A stretch of 64,000 nucleotides of DNA, from the NCBI RefSeq assembly GCF_000019725.1, contig NC_010505.1, forward strand, positions 1 through 64,000. Reading direction: 5' to 3'. Below, one piece after another: positions 51,389 through 60,236 of this stretch (within the stretch, counting starts at the first letter, position 1; each line of letters opens with the position of its first letter). Origin of the DNA: Methylobacterium radiotolerans JCM 2831 (lineage in GTDB: Bacteria; Pseudomonadota; Alphaproteobacteria; Rhizobiales; Beijerinckiaceae). The position numbers and the translations under genes are program-made. A model generated the notes under the pieces. It was not told the DNA's origin and made no database searches. It was given only the letters and a program-made list of their open reading frames with translations.

Positions 51389-52238
51389 GTCCCGCTTCAC
51401 GGCGGCCTGCGTGCAGATGCGGTCGGGGCGGGACCCGGTCGCCAACCGCGACGCGGCCGTGGCGGGCGTGCGCGAGGCGGCGGCCCGGGGCGCCGCCTAC
51501 GTGCAGACCCCCGAGATGACCTCCCTGGTCGAGCGGAGCCGCGAGCGCCTGTTCGCGCACGTCACCACCGAGGAGGAGGACCAGACCCTGGCGGCGCTCC
51601 GCGAGGCCGCGCGTCAGACCGGGACACTCGTCCAGATCGGCTCGATCGCGGTCAAGTCCGGCGACAAGATCGCCAACCGCGCCTACCTGATCGGCGCCGA
51701 CGGCGAGATCCTGGCGTCGTACGACAAGCTGCATCTCTTCGACGTCGATCTGCCGAGCGGCGAGCGCTGGCGGGAATCGGCGACCTATTCCGGGGGCGCC
51801 TGCGCGGTGCTCGCCGAGACGCCTTGGGCCACGCTCGGCCTGACGATCTGCTACGACATCCGTTTCCCGGCCCTGTACCGTGCCCTCGCCGAGGCGGGCG
51901 CCGACGTTCTGACGGCCCCCGCCTGCTTCACCCGGCAGACCGGCGAGGCTCACTGGCACGTGCTCCAGCGGGCCCGGGCCATCGAGACCGGCGCCTTCGT
52001 GATCTCTGCGGCGCAGGGCGGACAGCATGAGGACGGACGCGAGACCTACGGGCACTCGCTGATCGTCGATCCCTGGGGCCGCGTCCTCGCCGATGCCGGC
52101 GGGGCGGAGCCCGGGATCATCCTGGCGGAAATCGACCTCGCGCAGGTCGCCGAGGCCCGCGCCCGCATCCCCGCGCTGCAGCACGCCCGGCCGTTCACCG
52201 TCGACCGCGTGGGTCCGCGCGTTCAGGCCGCGCAATAG
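51381..52238 (+). CDS. nitrilase-family carbon-nitrogen hydrolase (Nit1/omega-amidase-like)
   Basis: A thiol amidohydrolase of 285 residues from ATG 51381. The catalytic triad is visible: Glu in VQTPEMTSL, Lys in SYDKLHLFDVDLP, Cys in LGLTICYDIRFPALYR. It most resembles the Nit1 and omega-amidase branch; Nit1-type enzymes remove deaminated glutathione, which fits coupling to a glutaredoxin gene. That function is inferred from context. The start is inside the grxC stop; a start at 51306 would overlap grxC extensively and is unlikely. Confidence 0.9.
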   Translation: MPESRFTAACVQMRSGRDPVANRDAAVAGVREAAARGAAYVQTPEMTSLVERSRERLFAHVTTEEEDQTLAALREAARQTGTLVQIGSIAVKSGDKIANRAYLIGADGEILASYDKLHLFDVDLPSGERWRESATYSGGACAVLAETPWATLGLTICYDIRFPALYRALAEAGADVLTAPACFTRQTGEAHWHVLQRARAIETGAFVISAAQGGQHEDGRETYGHSLIVDPWGRVLADAGGAEPGIILAEIDLAQVAEARARIPALQHARPFTVDRVGPRVQAAQ

Positions 52239-52258
52239 GCACCCCAGCAAGCAACAGA

Positions 52259-52711
52259 ATGATCCGGTACAGTCTCGTCTGCGACACCGGGCACGGCTTC
52301 GAGAGCTGGTTCCCGTCCTCCGATTCCTACGACACCCAGGTCGCACGCGGCCTCGTGACGTGTCCGGTCTGCGACAGCGCCAAGGTCAGCAAGGCCCTGA
52401 TGGTGCCGAGCGTCGCCCGCACGGATCGGGACCGCGCGCCCGCGCCGGTTCCCAGGGCGGACGCACCCGTGACCATGGTCGCCGAGCCGGAGCGTCAGAT
52501 GCGGGCGATGCTGCGCGCGTTCCGGGAGCACGTCGTGGCGAATTCCGAGCATGTCGGGGCGCGCTTTCCCGAGGAAGCGCGCAAGATCCACTACGGCGAG
52601 GCGGAGGGGCGTTCGATCTACGGCGAGGCGAGCCCCGCGGAGGCGCGCGCCCTGATCGACGAGGGCATCGAGGTGGCGGCGATCCCGATCCTGCCCGACG
52701 ACCGGAACTGA
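52259..52711 (+). CDS. DUF1178 family protein
   Basis: A 150-residue cytoplasmic protein starting MIRYSLVCDTGHGFESWFPSSDSYD, with a zinc-ribbon-like set Cys8, His11, Cys35 and Cys38 (TCPVCDSAKVSKALM). A Pro/Ala linker leads to a helical C-terminal part (MLRAFREHVVANSEHVGARFPEEARKIHYGEAEGRSIYGEAS). DUF1178 is common in alpha- and betaproteobacteria and has no established function. It follows the nitrilase-family gene by 20 bp, probably in one operon with grxC. Confidence 0.88.
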   Translation: MIRYSLVCDTGHGFESWFPSSDSYDTQVARGLVTCPVCDSAKVSKALMVPSVARTDRDRAPAPVPRADAPVTMVAEPERQMRAMLRAFREHVVANSEHVGARFPEEARKIHYGEAEGRSIYGEASPAEARALIDEGIEVAAIPILPDDRN

Positions 52712-52734
52712 GCGGTTCCGCCGGCCGGGACGCG

Positions 52735-53223
52735 TCAGGGACGCAGGGCGGCGGTCCCCGCGAACGAGGCCAGCACGGCCGAGATCACGGCGCTCCAGCC
52801 GGCGAGCGACACGCCCAGCACCCGGAGCGCGGCCACCGAGCAGTCGACGACCTTCGTGGTCTGCAGGCTGTTGAGGAAGTCGCCGATCTGACCCGGATTG
52901 GCGCCGGTGCCGCCGCCGCAATCGGCGGGTCCGGGCCAGAAGCCCCATTCCGCGCCGGCGTGGTAGACCCCGATCCCGGCCCCGTAGAGGAGGCCGAGAG
53001 CGGCGAGCCCGAGGGCGATCCGCGCCAGACGCTCCGGCAGGAACAGGGCCAGCAGGCCCAGCGGTACGGCGGCGTAGTAGGGCAGACGCTCGGTCAGGCA
53101 GAGCTTGCACGGCGCGTAGCCGTATCCGTACTGGAGCACGAGCGCGGCCCCGACCGTGAGGGCGGAGGCGATCGCGAGCCAGAGGCCAGCGGTCTTGAGG
53201 CGCAGGGCAGCCGCCGTGTTCAT
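52735..53223 (-). CDS. dsbB: disulfide bond formation protein B
   Basis: Inner-membrane quinone reductase that reoxidises DsbA. The 162-residue protein has four hydrophobic helices. The first periplasmic loop holds CKLC (YAPCKLCLTERLPYYAA) and the second holds the Cys pair in GPADCGGG and KVVDCSVAALRVLG. The insertion around GFWPGPADCGGGTGANPGQIGDFLN is typical of the alphaproteobacterial form. It is adjacent to the YqaA-family gene (2-bp gap, same strand). Confidence 0.92.
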   Translation of the reverse strand: MNTAAALRLKTAGLWLAIASALTVGAALVLQYGYGYAPCKLCLTERLPYYAAVPLGLLALFLPERLARIALGLAALGLLYGAGIGVYHAGAEWGFWPGPADCGGGTGANPGQIGDFLNSLQTTKVVDCSVAALRVLGVSLAGWSAVISAVLASFAGTAALRP

Positions 53224-53225
53224 CG

Positions 53226-53807
53226 CTACAGGATTACCTTAAAGAGCAGGAAGCCGAGGACGATGACGGCGACGGAGATCGCCGCGACCGCGTTCAGGTG
53301 TCGGTCGAGCACGCCGCGGATCTGCACACCGTAGCGCCCGAGCAATCCGGCGAGAATGAAGAAGCGGGCGCCGCGGGTCACGATCGACAGGATCGTGAAC
53401 CAGAACAGGCTGTAGTGCGCGAAGCCCGACGTGATCGTGACGAGCTTGTAGGGGATCGGCGTGAGTCCCTTCAGCAGTATCACCCAGTGGCCGTAGCGCG
53501 CGTAGGAATCCTGGAACGTCGCGGCCGAGTTCTGCAGGCCGTAGAGGCGGATGAGCCACTCGCCGACGGAGTCGAACAGCAGGGCCCCGATGGCGTAGCC
53601 GACGAGGCCGCCGAGGACCGAGGCGACCGTCGTGATCGTGGCGTAGAGCCAGACCCGGTCCGGCCGGGCAACCGCCATCGGCACCAGCATCACGTCCGGC
53701 GGAACCGGGAAGAAGGAGCTTTCTGCGAAGGCCACGGCGCCGAGCGCGTAGGGCGCGGACGGCCGGTCACTGAGGGCCAGGATCCACGCGTAGAGCCGGC
53801 GGAGCAT
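53226..53807 (-). CDS. YqaA family (VTT/DedA-like) membrane protein
   Basis: A 193-residue polytopic protein of the VTT/SNARE-associated superfamily. Hallmarks are ALGAVAFAESSFFPVPPDVMLVPMA near residue 20-45, VLGGLVGYAIGALLFDSVG, and the Arg/Pro-bearing YGHWVILLKGLTPIPYKLVTITSGFA. Related proteins act in lipid scrambling or envelope maintenance; the precise role here is unknown. It is probably cotranscribed with dsbB and divergent from the tRNA-Leu gene. Confidence 0.85.
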   Translation of the reverse strand: MLRRLYAWILALSDRPSAPYALGAVAFAESSFFPVPPDVMLVPMAVARPDRVWLYATITTVASVLGGLVGYAIGALLFDSVGEWLIRLYGLQNSAATFQDSYARYGHWVILLKGLTPIPYKLVTITSGFAHYSLFWFTILSIVTRGARFFILAGLLGRYGVQIRGVLDRHLNAVAAISVAVIVLGFLLFKVIL

Positions 53808-53933
53808 TCAAGGTCCCGATTTGAGCGATCGGCCGCCCTTTGAGCATAGGTGCGAGACCTTGGCCAGATCGACGACCCGCGCAAAAACAACACTTGGCCG
53901 GAGCTGCCGACCTATGCGAAGAGCCCCTGGCAC

Positions 53934-54018
53934 GCGGGTATGGCGGAATTGGTAGACGCGGGCGACTCAAAATCGCCAGCCGCAAGGCGTGGGGGTTCGA
54001 TTCCCTCTACCCGCACCA
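53934..54018 (+). tRNA. tRNA-Leu (anticodon CAA)
   Basis: A class II tRNA of 85 bases. The acceptor arms GCGGGTA and TACCCGC are followed by A and an encoded CCA (54016-54018). The D-arm is GGCGGAATTGGTAGACGC. The anticodon stem GGCGA/TCGCC encloses CTCAAAA, giving CAA. A short variable arm and GTTCGATTC in the T-arm complete it. Confidence 0.97.
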
Positions 54019-54190
54019 GAGCGCCACCGATCGACGCGGGACGCTGTCGGACTTCTCGACCGGATCCGCGTCGCGACGCATCGATCGATCCGTCGTGCAG
54101 CGCGATTCCGTCGCTCTGACGTCGCGCATCGCGTCCTCTATCTTCGCCGCCGCGCGGTCGTCAGGGCCGTTCGGCGAGGCGGGGCAGGGC

Positions 54191-55132
54191 GTGAACCAGC
54201 ACGGAATTGTCGCGGTCCTCGGCGCCGGCATGGCCGGCGCGGCCGCAGCGCGCCGGCTCTCTCAGGCAGGGCTCCGCGTCCAGGTCCTCGATAAAGGGCG
54301 CGGGGTCGGGGGGCGCATGGCGACCCGGCGGGCCGGTGACATGCAGTTCGATCATGGCGCGCAGTTCATGCGGGCGCGCGGTCCCGCCTTCGCGGCTCAG
54401 CTCGAATGCTGGGCGCAGCGGGGCATCGTCAAGCCCTGGGCCGGCGCCGACCGGTATGTGGGTGTGCCCGGTATGACCGAGCCCGTCCGCGCCCTGCTCA
54501 GGGGGCTTCCGGTCTCGAGCGCCACGACCGTCGTGCGGCTTCGACGCGCGGGCCCGCGCTGGCACGTCGAGGACGCGTCCGGCACCGTCCACGGCCCGTT
54601 CGACGGCATCGCGATCACCTTCCCGGCCCCTCAGGTCGTGACGCTGCTCGACGCGTCGGGTGTCGCCTTGCCCGGCATCGGCCGCGCCTCCTACGCGCCT
54701 TGCTGGTCCCTCATGGTGGCAACGGACGCGTCGCCGCCGGATGTCCTGATCGAGCCCCGGACAGATCCGATCGGCCTGATCGCGCACGATGCCTCGAAGC
54801 CCGGGCGACCTGCCGGTTGCCGGCTGACGGTGCACGCGACGCCGGAATGGTCCCGCCGACACCTCGAGGCCGCGCGCGAGGCGGTCGTCGCCGAACTTCT
54901 CGAGGCGGCCGAGGACGTTCTCGGTACCGGGCTCCGGCCGTCGCACGCGGAGGCGCATCGCTGGCGCTACGCCCAGGTCGAGACGGCGCTCCAGAAGCCC
55001 TGCCTGTACGATCCGGACCTGCGCGTCGGCGCGGCCGGGGATTGGTGCCTCGGAGCCCGGATCGAGGCGGCCTACGACAGCGGCGAGGCGCTGGCCCGGG
55101 GCCTCATGGCCGATCTGGGCTGCCCCGCGTGA
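54191..55132 (+). CDS. FAD-dependent amine oxidase-like (renalase-like) protein
   Basis: A 313-residue flavoprotein. The dinucleotide-binding motif VAVLGAGMAGAAAARRLSQAG is at about 6-26, followed by KGRGVGGRMATRR and FDHGAQFMRARGPAF. AGDWCLGARIEAAYDSGEALA near the C-terminus closes the FAD site. The pattern matches the bacterial renalase-like NAD(P)/FAD oxidoreductase group, which oxidises aberrant isomers of NAD(P)H in characterised members. GTG 54191 is chosen because the longer frame includes the tRNA-Leu gene. Its stop overlaps the HDAC-family start by 4 bp. Confidence 0.85.
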   Translation: MNQHGIVAVLGAGMAGAAAARRLSQAGLRVQVLDKGRGVGGRMATRRAGDMQFDHGAQFMRARGPAFAAQLECWAQRGIVKPWAGADRYVGVPGMTEPVRALLRGLPVSSATTVVRLRRAGPRWHVEDASGTVHGPFDGIAITFPAPQVVTLLDASGVALPGIGRASYAPCWSLMVATDASPPDVLIEPRTDPIGLIAHDASKPGRPAGCRLTVHATPEWSRRHLEAAREAVVAELLEAAEDVLGTGLRPSHAEAHRWRYAQVETALQKPCLYDPDLRVGAAGDWCLGARIEAAYDSGEALARGLMADLGCPA

Positions 55133-56049
55133 TTCCGCCGATCGCCTTTCACCCGGCCTACGAGGCGCCGCTCCCGTCCGGCCACCGCTTCCCGATGCGC
55201 AAGTACGGTCTGCTCGCCGAGACGCTGGTCGCCAAGGGCCTGGCACCCCTGGGCTTCGTCACGCCGGAGCCGGCCAGCGCGGACATCCTGCTGCGCGCGC
55301 ACGATCCCGCCTACGTGGACGCGGTGCTCGCCTGCGATGTCGGCCGCGAGATCGAACGAGCCATCGGCCTGCCGGTCGACGCCGCCCTGGTCCGTCGCTC
55401 GCGCGCGTCGGTGGGCGGCACACTCCTGGCCGGGCGCCTCGCCCTCGCGGAAGGGCTGGCGGGCAGCGCCGCCGGCGGCAGCCACCACGCGCGGCGCCAG
55501 CAGGGCGCCGGCTTCTGCGTGCTGAACGATGTCGCGGTGGCGGCCCGCACCCTCCAGGCCGAAGGTCTGGTCCGGCGCGTCCTCGTGGTGGATCTGGACG
55601 TGCATCAGGGCGATGGGACCGCGGATTGCCTCGCGCTCAGTCCCGACCTGTTCACGCTCTCGATCCATTGCGAGAACAATTATCCCGCCCAGAAGATCGC
55701 CGGCGACCTCGACATCGGTCTGCCCGACCGGCTCGACGATGCCGGCTACCTCGATGTCCTGCGCGCCCGACTGCCGCCGCTCCTCGACGCGTTCGCGCCG
55801 GATCTCGTCTTCTACAATGCGGGCGTCGATCCCCATCGCGACGACCGCCTCGGCCGTCTCTGCCTCACCGATGACGGCCTGCTCGCCCGCGATCGGTTCG
55901 TCGTGGCCCAGGCTCGTGCCCGCGGGATCGCCCTCGCCGCGGTGATCGGCGGCGGTTACACGCACGATGTCGATGCCCTGGCGCGGCGCCACGCCCTGGT
56001 CTTCGAGGCTCTGGCCGCCGAGGCGGCCGCGGAGTCGACGGTTGGGTGA
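55129..56049 (+). CDS. histone deacetylase family protein
   Basis: A zinc-dependent amidohydrolase of 306 residues from GTG 55129 (GTGA overlap with the upstream stop). The fold's signature residues are present: catalytic His-His in AGGSHHARRQQGAGFCVLND, zinc ligands in VVDLDVHQGDGTADCLA and NAGVDPHRDDRLG, and the active-site Tyr in IGGGYTHD. The FCVLND form resembles the class IV/HDAC11-like bacterial group. Bacterial members deacetylate small acetylated amines or protein lysines, and HDAC11 removes long acyl chains. Translational coupling with the flavoprotein suggests a shared pathway. Confidence 0.9.
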   Translation: MIPPIAFHPAYEAPLPSGHRFPMRKYGLLAETLVAKGLAPLGFVTPEPASADILLRAHDPAYVDAVLACDVGREIERAIGLPVDAALVRRSRASVGGTLLAGRLALAEGLAGSAAGGSHHARRQQGAGFCVLNDVAVAARTLQAEGLVRRVLVVDLDVHQGDGTADCLALSPDLFTLSIHCENNYPAQKIAGDLDIGLPDRLDDAGYLDVLRARLPPLLDAFAPDLVFYNAGVDPHRDDRLGRLCLTDDGLLARDRFVVAQARARGIALAAVIGGGYTHDVDALARRHALVFEALAAEAAAESTVG

Positions 56050-56233
56050 GACCCCGCGCCTGGCGCCTGCGTGAGATGTGGAGTGAGACCTGATTGCATC
56101 ACGCGATGGTCGATATGCAGTCTCCGGCTCCGCGAGAAAGGTTTTGGGAAGGGCTGCGTTCGAGGATGCAGGTCGGGCGGATAGATGAGGCGGATCCGCC
56201 GCTCGCATTCGATGACGCCGTTGAGGTTCGACC

Positions 56234-56407
56234 ATGCTGGCGCGGGTCTGGGATGTGGTGAAGGCGACGCTGGCAGTGTCGGCCCTGATCGCTGCCGCGC
56301 TCGTCTCGGCGGACAAGCTCGATCGTCAGAAAACACAGGCGGTCGTCGGCGCAGCTTTGGTCGAGCCCGCGACGACCGGAGCGATCCTACCGGCCGGACG
56401 GCCGTGA
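56234..56407 (+). CDS. 57-residue predicted membrane protein
   Basis: A short gene with GAGG about seven bases before ATG 56234. The product has one probable transmembrane helix (VVKATLAVSALIAAALVSA, about residues 8-26) and a polar tail with a Val/Ala/Thr-rich end. Codon use is GC-rich at third positions. Function is unknown. A 12-bp perfect palindrome (GGCGGATCCGCC, 56189-56200) lies 34 bp upstream. Small single-helix proteins of this kind are easily missed; confidence rests on the SD and helix only. Confidence 0.45.
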   Translation: MLARVWDVVKATLAVSALIAAALVSADKLDRQKTQAVVGAALVEPATTGAILPAGRP

Positions 56408-56550
56408 GGGTGCCGGTCCCGGGCCGCTGGCGACGCCCTGCGTCAGATTGAAACAAGCGCGACGGGATATCTTCTCCGGCCTCGGCGTTCTCGCCGGACG
56501 CCGAGGCTTGGCCGCTCGCTGCACCCGATCCGCTCAGGAGACCTACCGCG

Positions 56551-56793
56551 ATGAAATCTGCCCCCTTCGCTCTGGTCGCCGTCCTCGTCGGCGCGTCACC
56601 GACGCTGGCGGAGACGAGCGCCGACCGGGCTGCCTGCACGCCGGACGTGATGCGCCTGTGCGCGGCACAGATCCCGAACGCGGGAGCGATCACCCTCTGC
56701 CTGCGCGAGAAGCGGGGGGCGCTGAGCGGTGCCTGCCGGACGGTCGTCGACCGGTCCGAGCGGCCGGCACGCGAGATCGCGAATCGCCGATAG
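56551..56793 (+). CDS. small secreted cysteine-containing protein
   Basis: An 80-residue exported protein. The signal peptide is KSAPFALVAVLVGASPTLA with cleavage before ETS. The mature part has four cysteines in CTPDVMRLCAAQIPNAGAITLCLREKRGALSGAC, a spacing that recalls the Cys-rich repeat of eukaryotic Golgi Cys-rich proteins. Related short periplasmic proteins occur in Rhizobiales without a known function. Two disulfide bonds are plausible, and dsbB is in the same region. No operon partner is clear. The 136 bp after it show nothing recognisable. Confidence 0.7.
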   Translation: MKSAPFALVAVLVGASPTLAETSADRAACTPDVMRLCAAQIPNAGAITLCLREKRGALSGACRTVVDRSERPAREIANRR

Positions 56794-56929
56794 CGCGGCG
56801 CCTCTCCTGCCGGCGACGTGGCCGACCGCGACCGGTTATCACTGATCCTTCGATAGACCCGTCGCGCAGGCGTGTTCGGGCGGCTGCGACCGTACGCGCC
56901 GACCTTCGGGCGGACAGCCGACCGTGTTC

Positions 56930-57565
56930 TCAGATCGAGCGCTCGAACGCCGCCACGTAGGTTGCGGCGTCGCGGGCGACGTCGGCCGCCGCTTTGCCGG
57001 GCCGGTACAGATTGGACCCGAGCCCGAATCCGTCGGCACCCGCCTGCCGCCAGCCCGCGATGCTCTCGGGCACCACCCCGCCGACGGCCAGGACCCGCGT
57101 GTCCGGCGGCAGGACCGCGCGATGCGCCTTGAGCGCCAGCGGCGTCGCGACGTCCGCCGGAAACAGTTTCAGCGCGGTGGCGCCGGCCGCCAGGGCCGCG
57201 AAGGCCTCGGTGGGGGTCTGATAGCCCGGTAGCGAGACGAGTCCCGCCGCGACCGTCGCGCCGATGACGGCCGGATCGACGTTCGGCGACACCACGAGGG
57301 TCCCGCCGGCGGCGGCGACCTCGCCGATCTGCGACGGGGTCAGGACCGTGCCGGCCCCGACCAGCGCCCGCCCGTGCAGGCGCTCGGCGAGCACGGCGAT
57401 GCTCCGCAGCGGGTCGGGCGAGTTGATGGGCACCTCGACGAGGGTGAACCCGGCTCCGACCAGGGCCTCGCCGACATCCGGTGCCTCGTCCGGCGTGAGG
57501 CCTCGCAGGATCGCGACGAGCGGGCAGGCCACGAAGGCCGCCTCGAACCGCTCGAGGATCGTCAT
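56930..57565 (-). CDS. dgoA: 2-dehydro-3-deoxy-6-phosphogalactonate aldolase
   Basis: Class I aldolase splitting KDPGal into pyruvate and glyceraldehyde-3-phosphate in De Ley-Doudoroff galactose breakdown. The 211-residue protein has AILRGLTPDEA, catalytic Glu in LVEVPINSPDP, GAGTVLT, VVSPN, and the Schiff-base Lys in GATALKLFPAD. Replacement of the usual CKFFP by LKLFPAD and the adjacent dgoK point to the galactonate rather than KDPG/Entner-Doudoroff branch. The start overlaps dgoK's stop by 4 bp. Confidence 0.92.
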   Translation of the reverse strand: MTILERFEAAFVACPLVAILRGLTPDEAPDVGEALVGAGFTLVEVPINSPDPLRSIAVLAERLHGRALVGAGTVLTPSQIGEVAAAGGTLVVSPNVDPAVIGATVAAGLVSLPGYQTPTEAFAALAAGATALKLFPADVATPLALKAHRAVLPPDTRVLAVGGVVPESIAGWRQAGADGFGLGSNLYRPGKAAADVARDAATYVAAFERSI

Positions 57566-58440
57566 GCCCGCAGACTCCAGATGGCGTGGATACCGGCCGT
57601 GGTTGAACCGTCGGGGACGATCACCGGATCCCCATTCGCTTCGGTGATGGCGGCCGCGTAGAGCGCCGCGAGGTGGCCGCCGCCCAGCAGGTGGACCGGG
57701 CGCCGCTGCAGGTCGTCCCGGGTGCCGAGATCGGCGCCGATCAGGATGCCGCTGGCATGGGCGGCGGCATCGCCGGGCCCGAGCCGTTCGAGCAGCAGGC
57801 CCGAGCGGACCTCGAACAGGGTAGCGGCGAGGTTCCGGGACGCGAGACCGCGGCGGACGCCCGCGCGGAAGCTCGTCCCGTCCTCGACGGCGCCGTCGAG
57901 GGTTCCCGCCAGGATGCCGTGTGTCCGGAGGAGGGCGAAGAATTCCCCGGTCATCACGGTGGTGAAATCGGTGATGGCCCCGTCGACCGTCTCGATCCAC
58001 TTGTTGTGCGTGCCGGGCTGGCAGAACAGGGCCGTCGCGGGCGCCGCCCCCGCTCCGATCGCTCCGAAGACCTGGATCTCCTCGCCCCGCATGACGTCGG
58101 GACGCGCACCGTCCCGCAGGGCCACCCCCGGAACGATCCAGACGTCGGGGGCGGGCTCCAGGCAGGCATCGACCAGGGCGGCCAGGGTCGCCGGCGCGGC
58201 CACGTAGGGCGCCGCCTGCCAGCCGCGGTTGGAGCCGACCATGCCGACGGCGATGATGGGAAGCGCCCCGAACCGCGCGCGCAGGGCCGCGATCTCCCCC
58301 GGATACGCGTCGGGCGTCAGGGCAAGGATGCCGCGGTCGTCGCCCAAACTGTCGAGGACGGTTCCCGCTTCCGACATGGCGAAGGCCCGCCGGTTCGTCG
58401 TGCCCCAGTCGACGGCGATGTAGGCCGCGCGACCGACCAT
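57562..58440 (-). CDS. dgoK: 2-dehydro-3-deoxygalactonokinase
   Basis: Phosphorylates 2-keto-3-deoxygalactonate at C6. The 292 residues include the ASKHA-type phosphate loop YIAVDWGTTNRRAFAM, IAVGMVGSNRGW, and VMRGEEIQVFGA. CQPGTHNKWIE (substrate and catalytic region), FTTVMTGEFFALL, and PVHLLGGGHLAALY follow. It is coupled to dgoA by a 4-bp overlap. The dehydratase (dgoD), galactose dehydrogenase and a regulator are not in the window, so the pathway is only partly clustered here. It is divergent from the liv operon. Confidence 0.94.
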   Translation of the reverse strand: MVGRAAYIAVDWGTTNRRAFAMSEAGTVLDSLGDDRGILALTPDAYPGEIAALRARFGALPIIAVGMVGSNRGWQAAPYVAAPATLAALVDACLEPAPDVWIVPGVALRDGARPDVMRGEEIQVFGAIGAGAAPATALFCQPGTHNKWIETVDGAITDFTTVMTGEFFALLRTHGILAGTLDGAVEDGTSFRAGVRRGLASRNLAATLFEVRSGLLLERLGPGDAAAHASGILIGADLGTRDDLQRRPVHLLGGGHLAALYAAAITEANGDPVIVPDGSTTAGIHAIWSLRA

Positions 58441-58458
58441 GCTGAAATCCCTCTAACG

Positions 58459-58481
58459 ACCATGGTCTCAAATTGTCTGAG
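58459..58481. promoter_or_regulatory. possible operator upstream of dgoK
   Basis: An 8-bp palindrome ACCATGGT (58459-58466) is followed by CTCA-N7-TGAG (58467-58481) in an AT-richer patch just upstream of dgoK, in the 211-bp dgoK-livG divergent region. A GntR- or IclR-type sugar-acid regulator could bind here, but none is encoded nearby. Confidence 0.3.
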
Positions 58482-58651
58482 TTAAGTGGGAGCCGCGGCG
58501 CGGTCAAGCACGGTCCCGCCGCCCGCATGACACGGGCCGCGACTGATATCACTCCCGGGGGATTGTCGCGCCGCCACGAGCGTTTGCGATGGACTGTGCC
58601 GTCGCGGATCGGCGATATGGCGGCAAGAAATCAAACCCGGGAGGGACACGC

Positions 58652-59402
58652 TTGGCACGGGATGTAATCCTGGCGACCGATGGCCTGACGATGGAATTCC
58701 GCGGATTCCGGGCCGTCAACGGCGTGGCGTTGCAAGTGGAACGCGGCACCATCCACGCCCTCATCGGGCCGAACGGCGCCGGCAAGACCACCTGCTTCAA
58801 CTTGCTGACCAAGTTCCTGATCCCCACCGCGGGCACGATCCGCTACAAGGATCGCGACATCACCGGTCTGAAGGCGGCCGACGTCGCCCGTCTCGGTCTC
58901 GTGCGTTCCTTCCAGATCTCGGCGGTGTTCCCGCACCTGACGGTGATGGAGAATGTCCGCATCGCCCTGCAGCGGCGGCGGCGCGGCGATTCCTTCGACT
59001 TCTGGCGGGCCGAGCGGGTCCTGCGCGCGCTGAACGGCGAGGCGCTCGCCCTCGTCGAGGCGGTGGGCCTCTCGGACTTCGCCGACGTGCTGGCGGTCGA
59101 ACTCTCCTACGGGCGCAAGCGCGCGCTGGAGATCGCCACGACGCTCGCCCTCGATCCCGAGATGCTGCTGCTCGACGAGCCGATGGCCGGCATGGGCCAC
59201 GAGGACGTTGACCGGACCGCGGCCCTCATCCGCCGGGTCTCGAAGGATCGGACGATCCTGATGGTGGAGCACAACCTCTCCGTAGTCGCCTCCCTGTCGG
59301 ATCGGATCACCGTGCTGGCCCGCGGCCAGGTGCTGGCCGAGGGCGACTACGCCACGGTCTCGAAGGACCCGCGCGTGGTCGAAGCATATATCGGGGCGGG
59401 AC

Positions 59403-59410
<8 letters not shown>
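58652..59410 (+). CDS. livG: branched-chain amino-acid type ABC transporter ATP-binding protein
   Basis: First ATPase of a LivFGHMK-type importer. The 252-residue product is taken from TTG 58652, with GGAGGGA (58640-58646) upstream; an ATG at 58589 would add 21 unlikely residues. Walker A is IGPNGAGKTTCFNLL, the signature is VELSYGRKRALEIA, Walker B is PEMLLLDEPMAGMG, and the switch His is in TILMVEHNLSVV. LSYG in place of LSGG is normal for LivG. The stop overlaps livF by 8 bp (ATGCCTGA). It is first of a five-gene plus-strand operon. Confidence 0.93.
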
Positions 59411-60143
<733 letters not shown>

Positions 60144-60197
60144 ATCCCGTACGCGAAAACCGTAGAAGCGCCAGAAAACGGCGCCACGATACTCGGC

Positions 60198-60213
60198 CGG
60201 CGGAGATCCGCCG
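60198..60213 (+). repeat. hairpin upstream of livK
   Basis: CGGCGGA (60198-60204) and TCCGCCG (60207-60213) are perfect 7-bp arms separated by two bases. The stem ends eight bases before the livK SD GGAGGA (60221-60226), so it may shield the transcript 5' end or modulate livK translation. Confidence 0.4.
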
Positions 60214-60236
60214 CGCCGCTGGAGGATGGAAACGAA

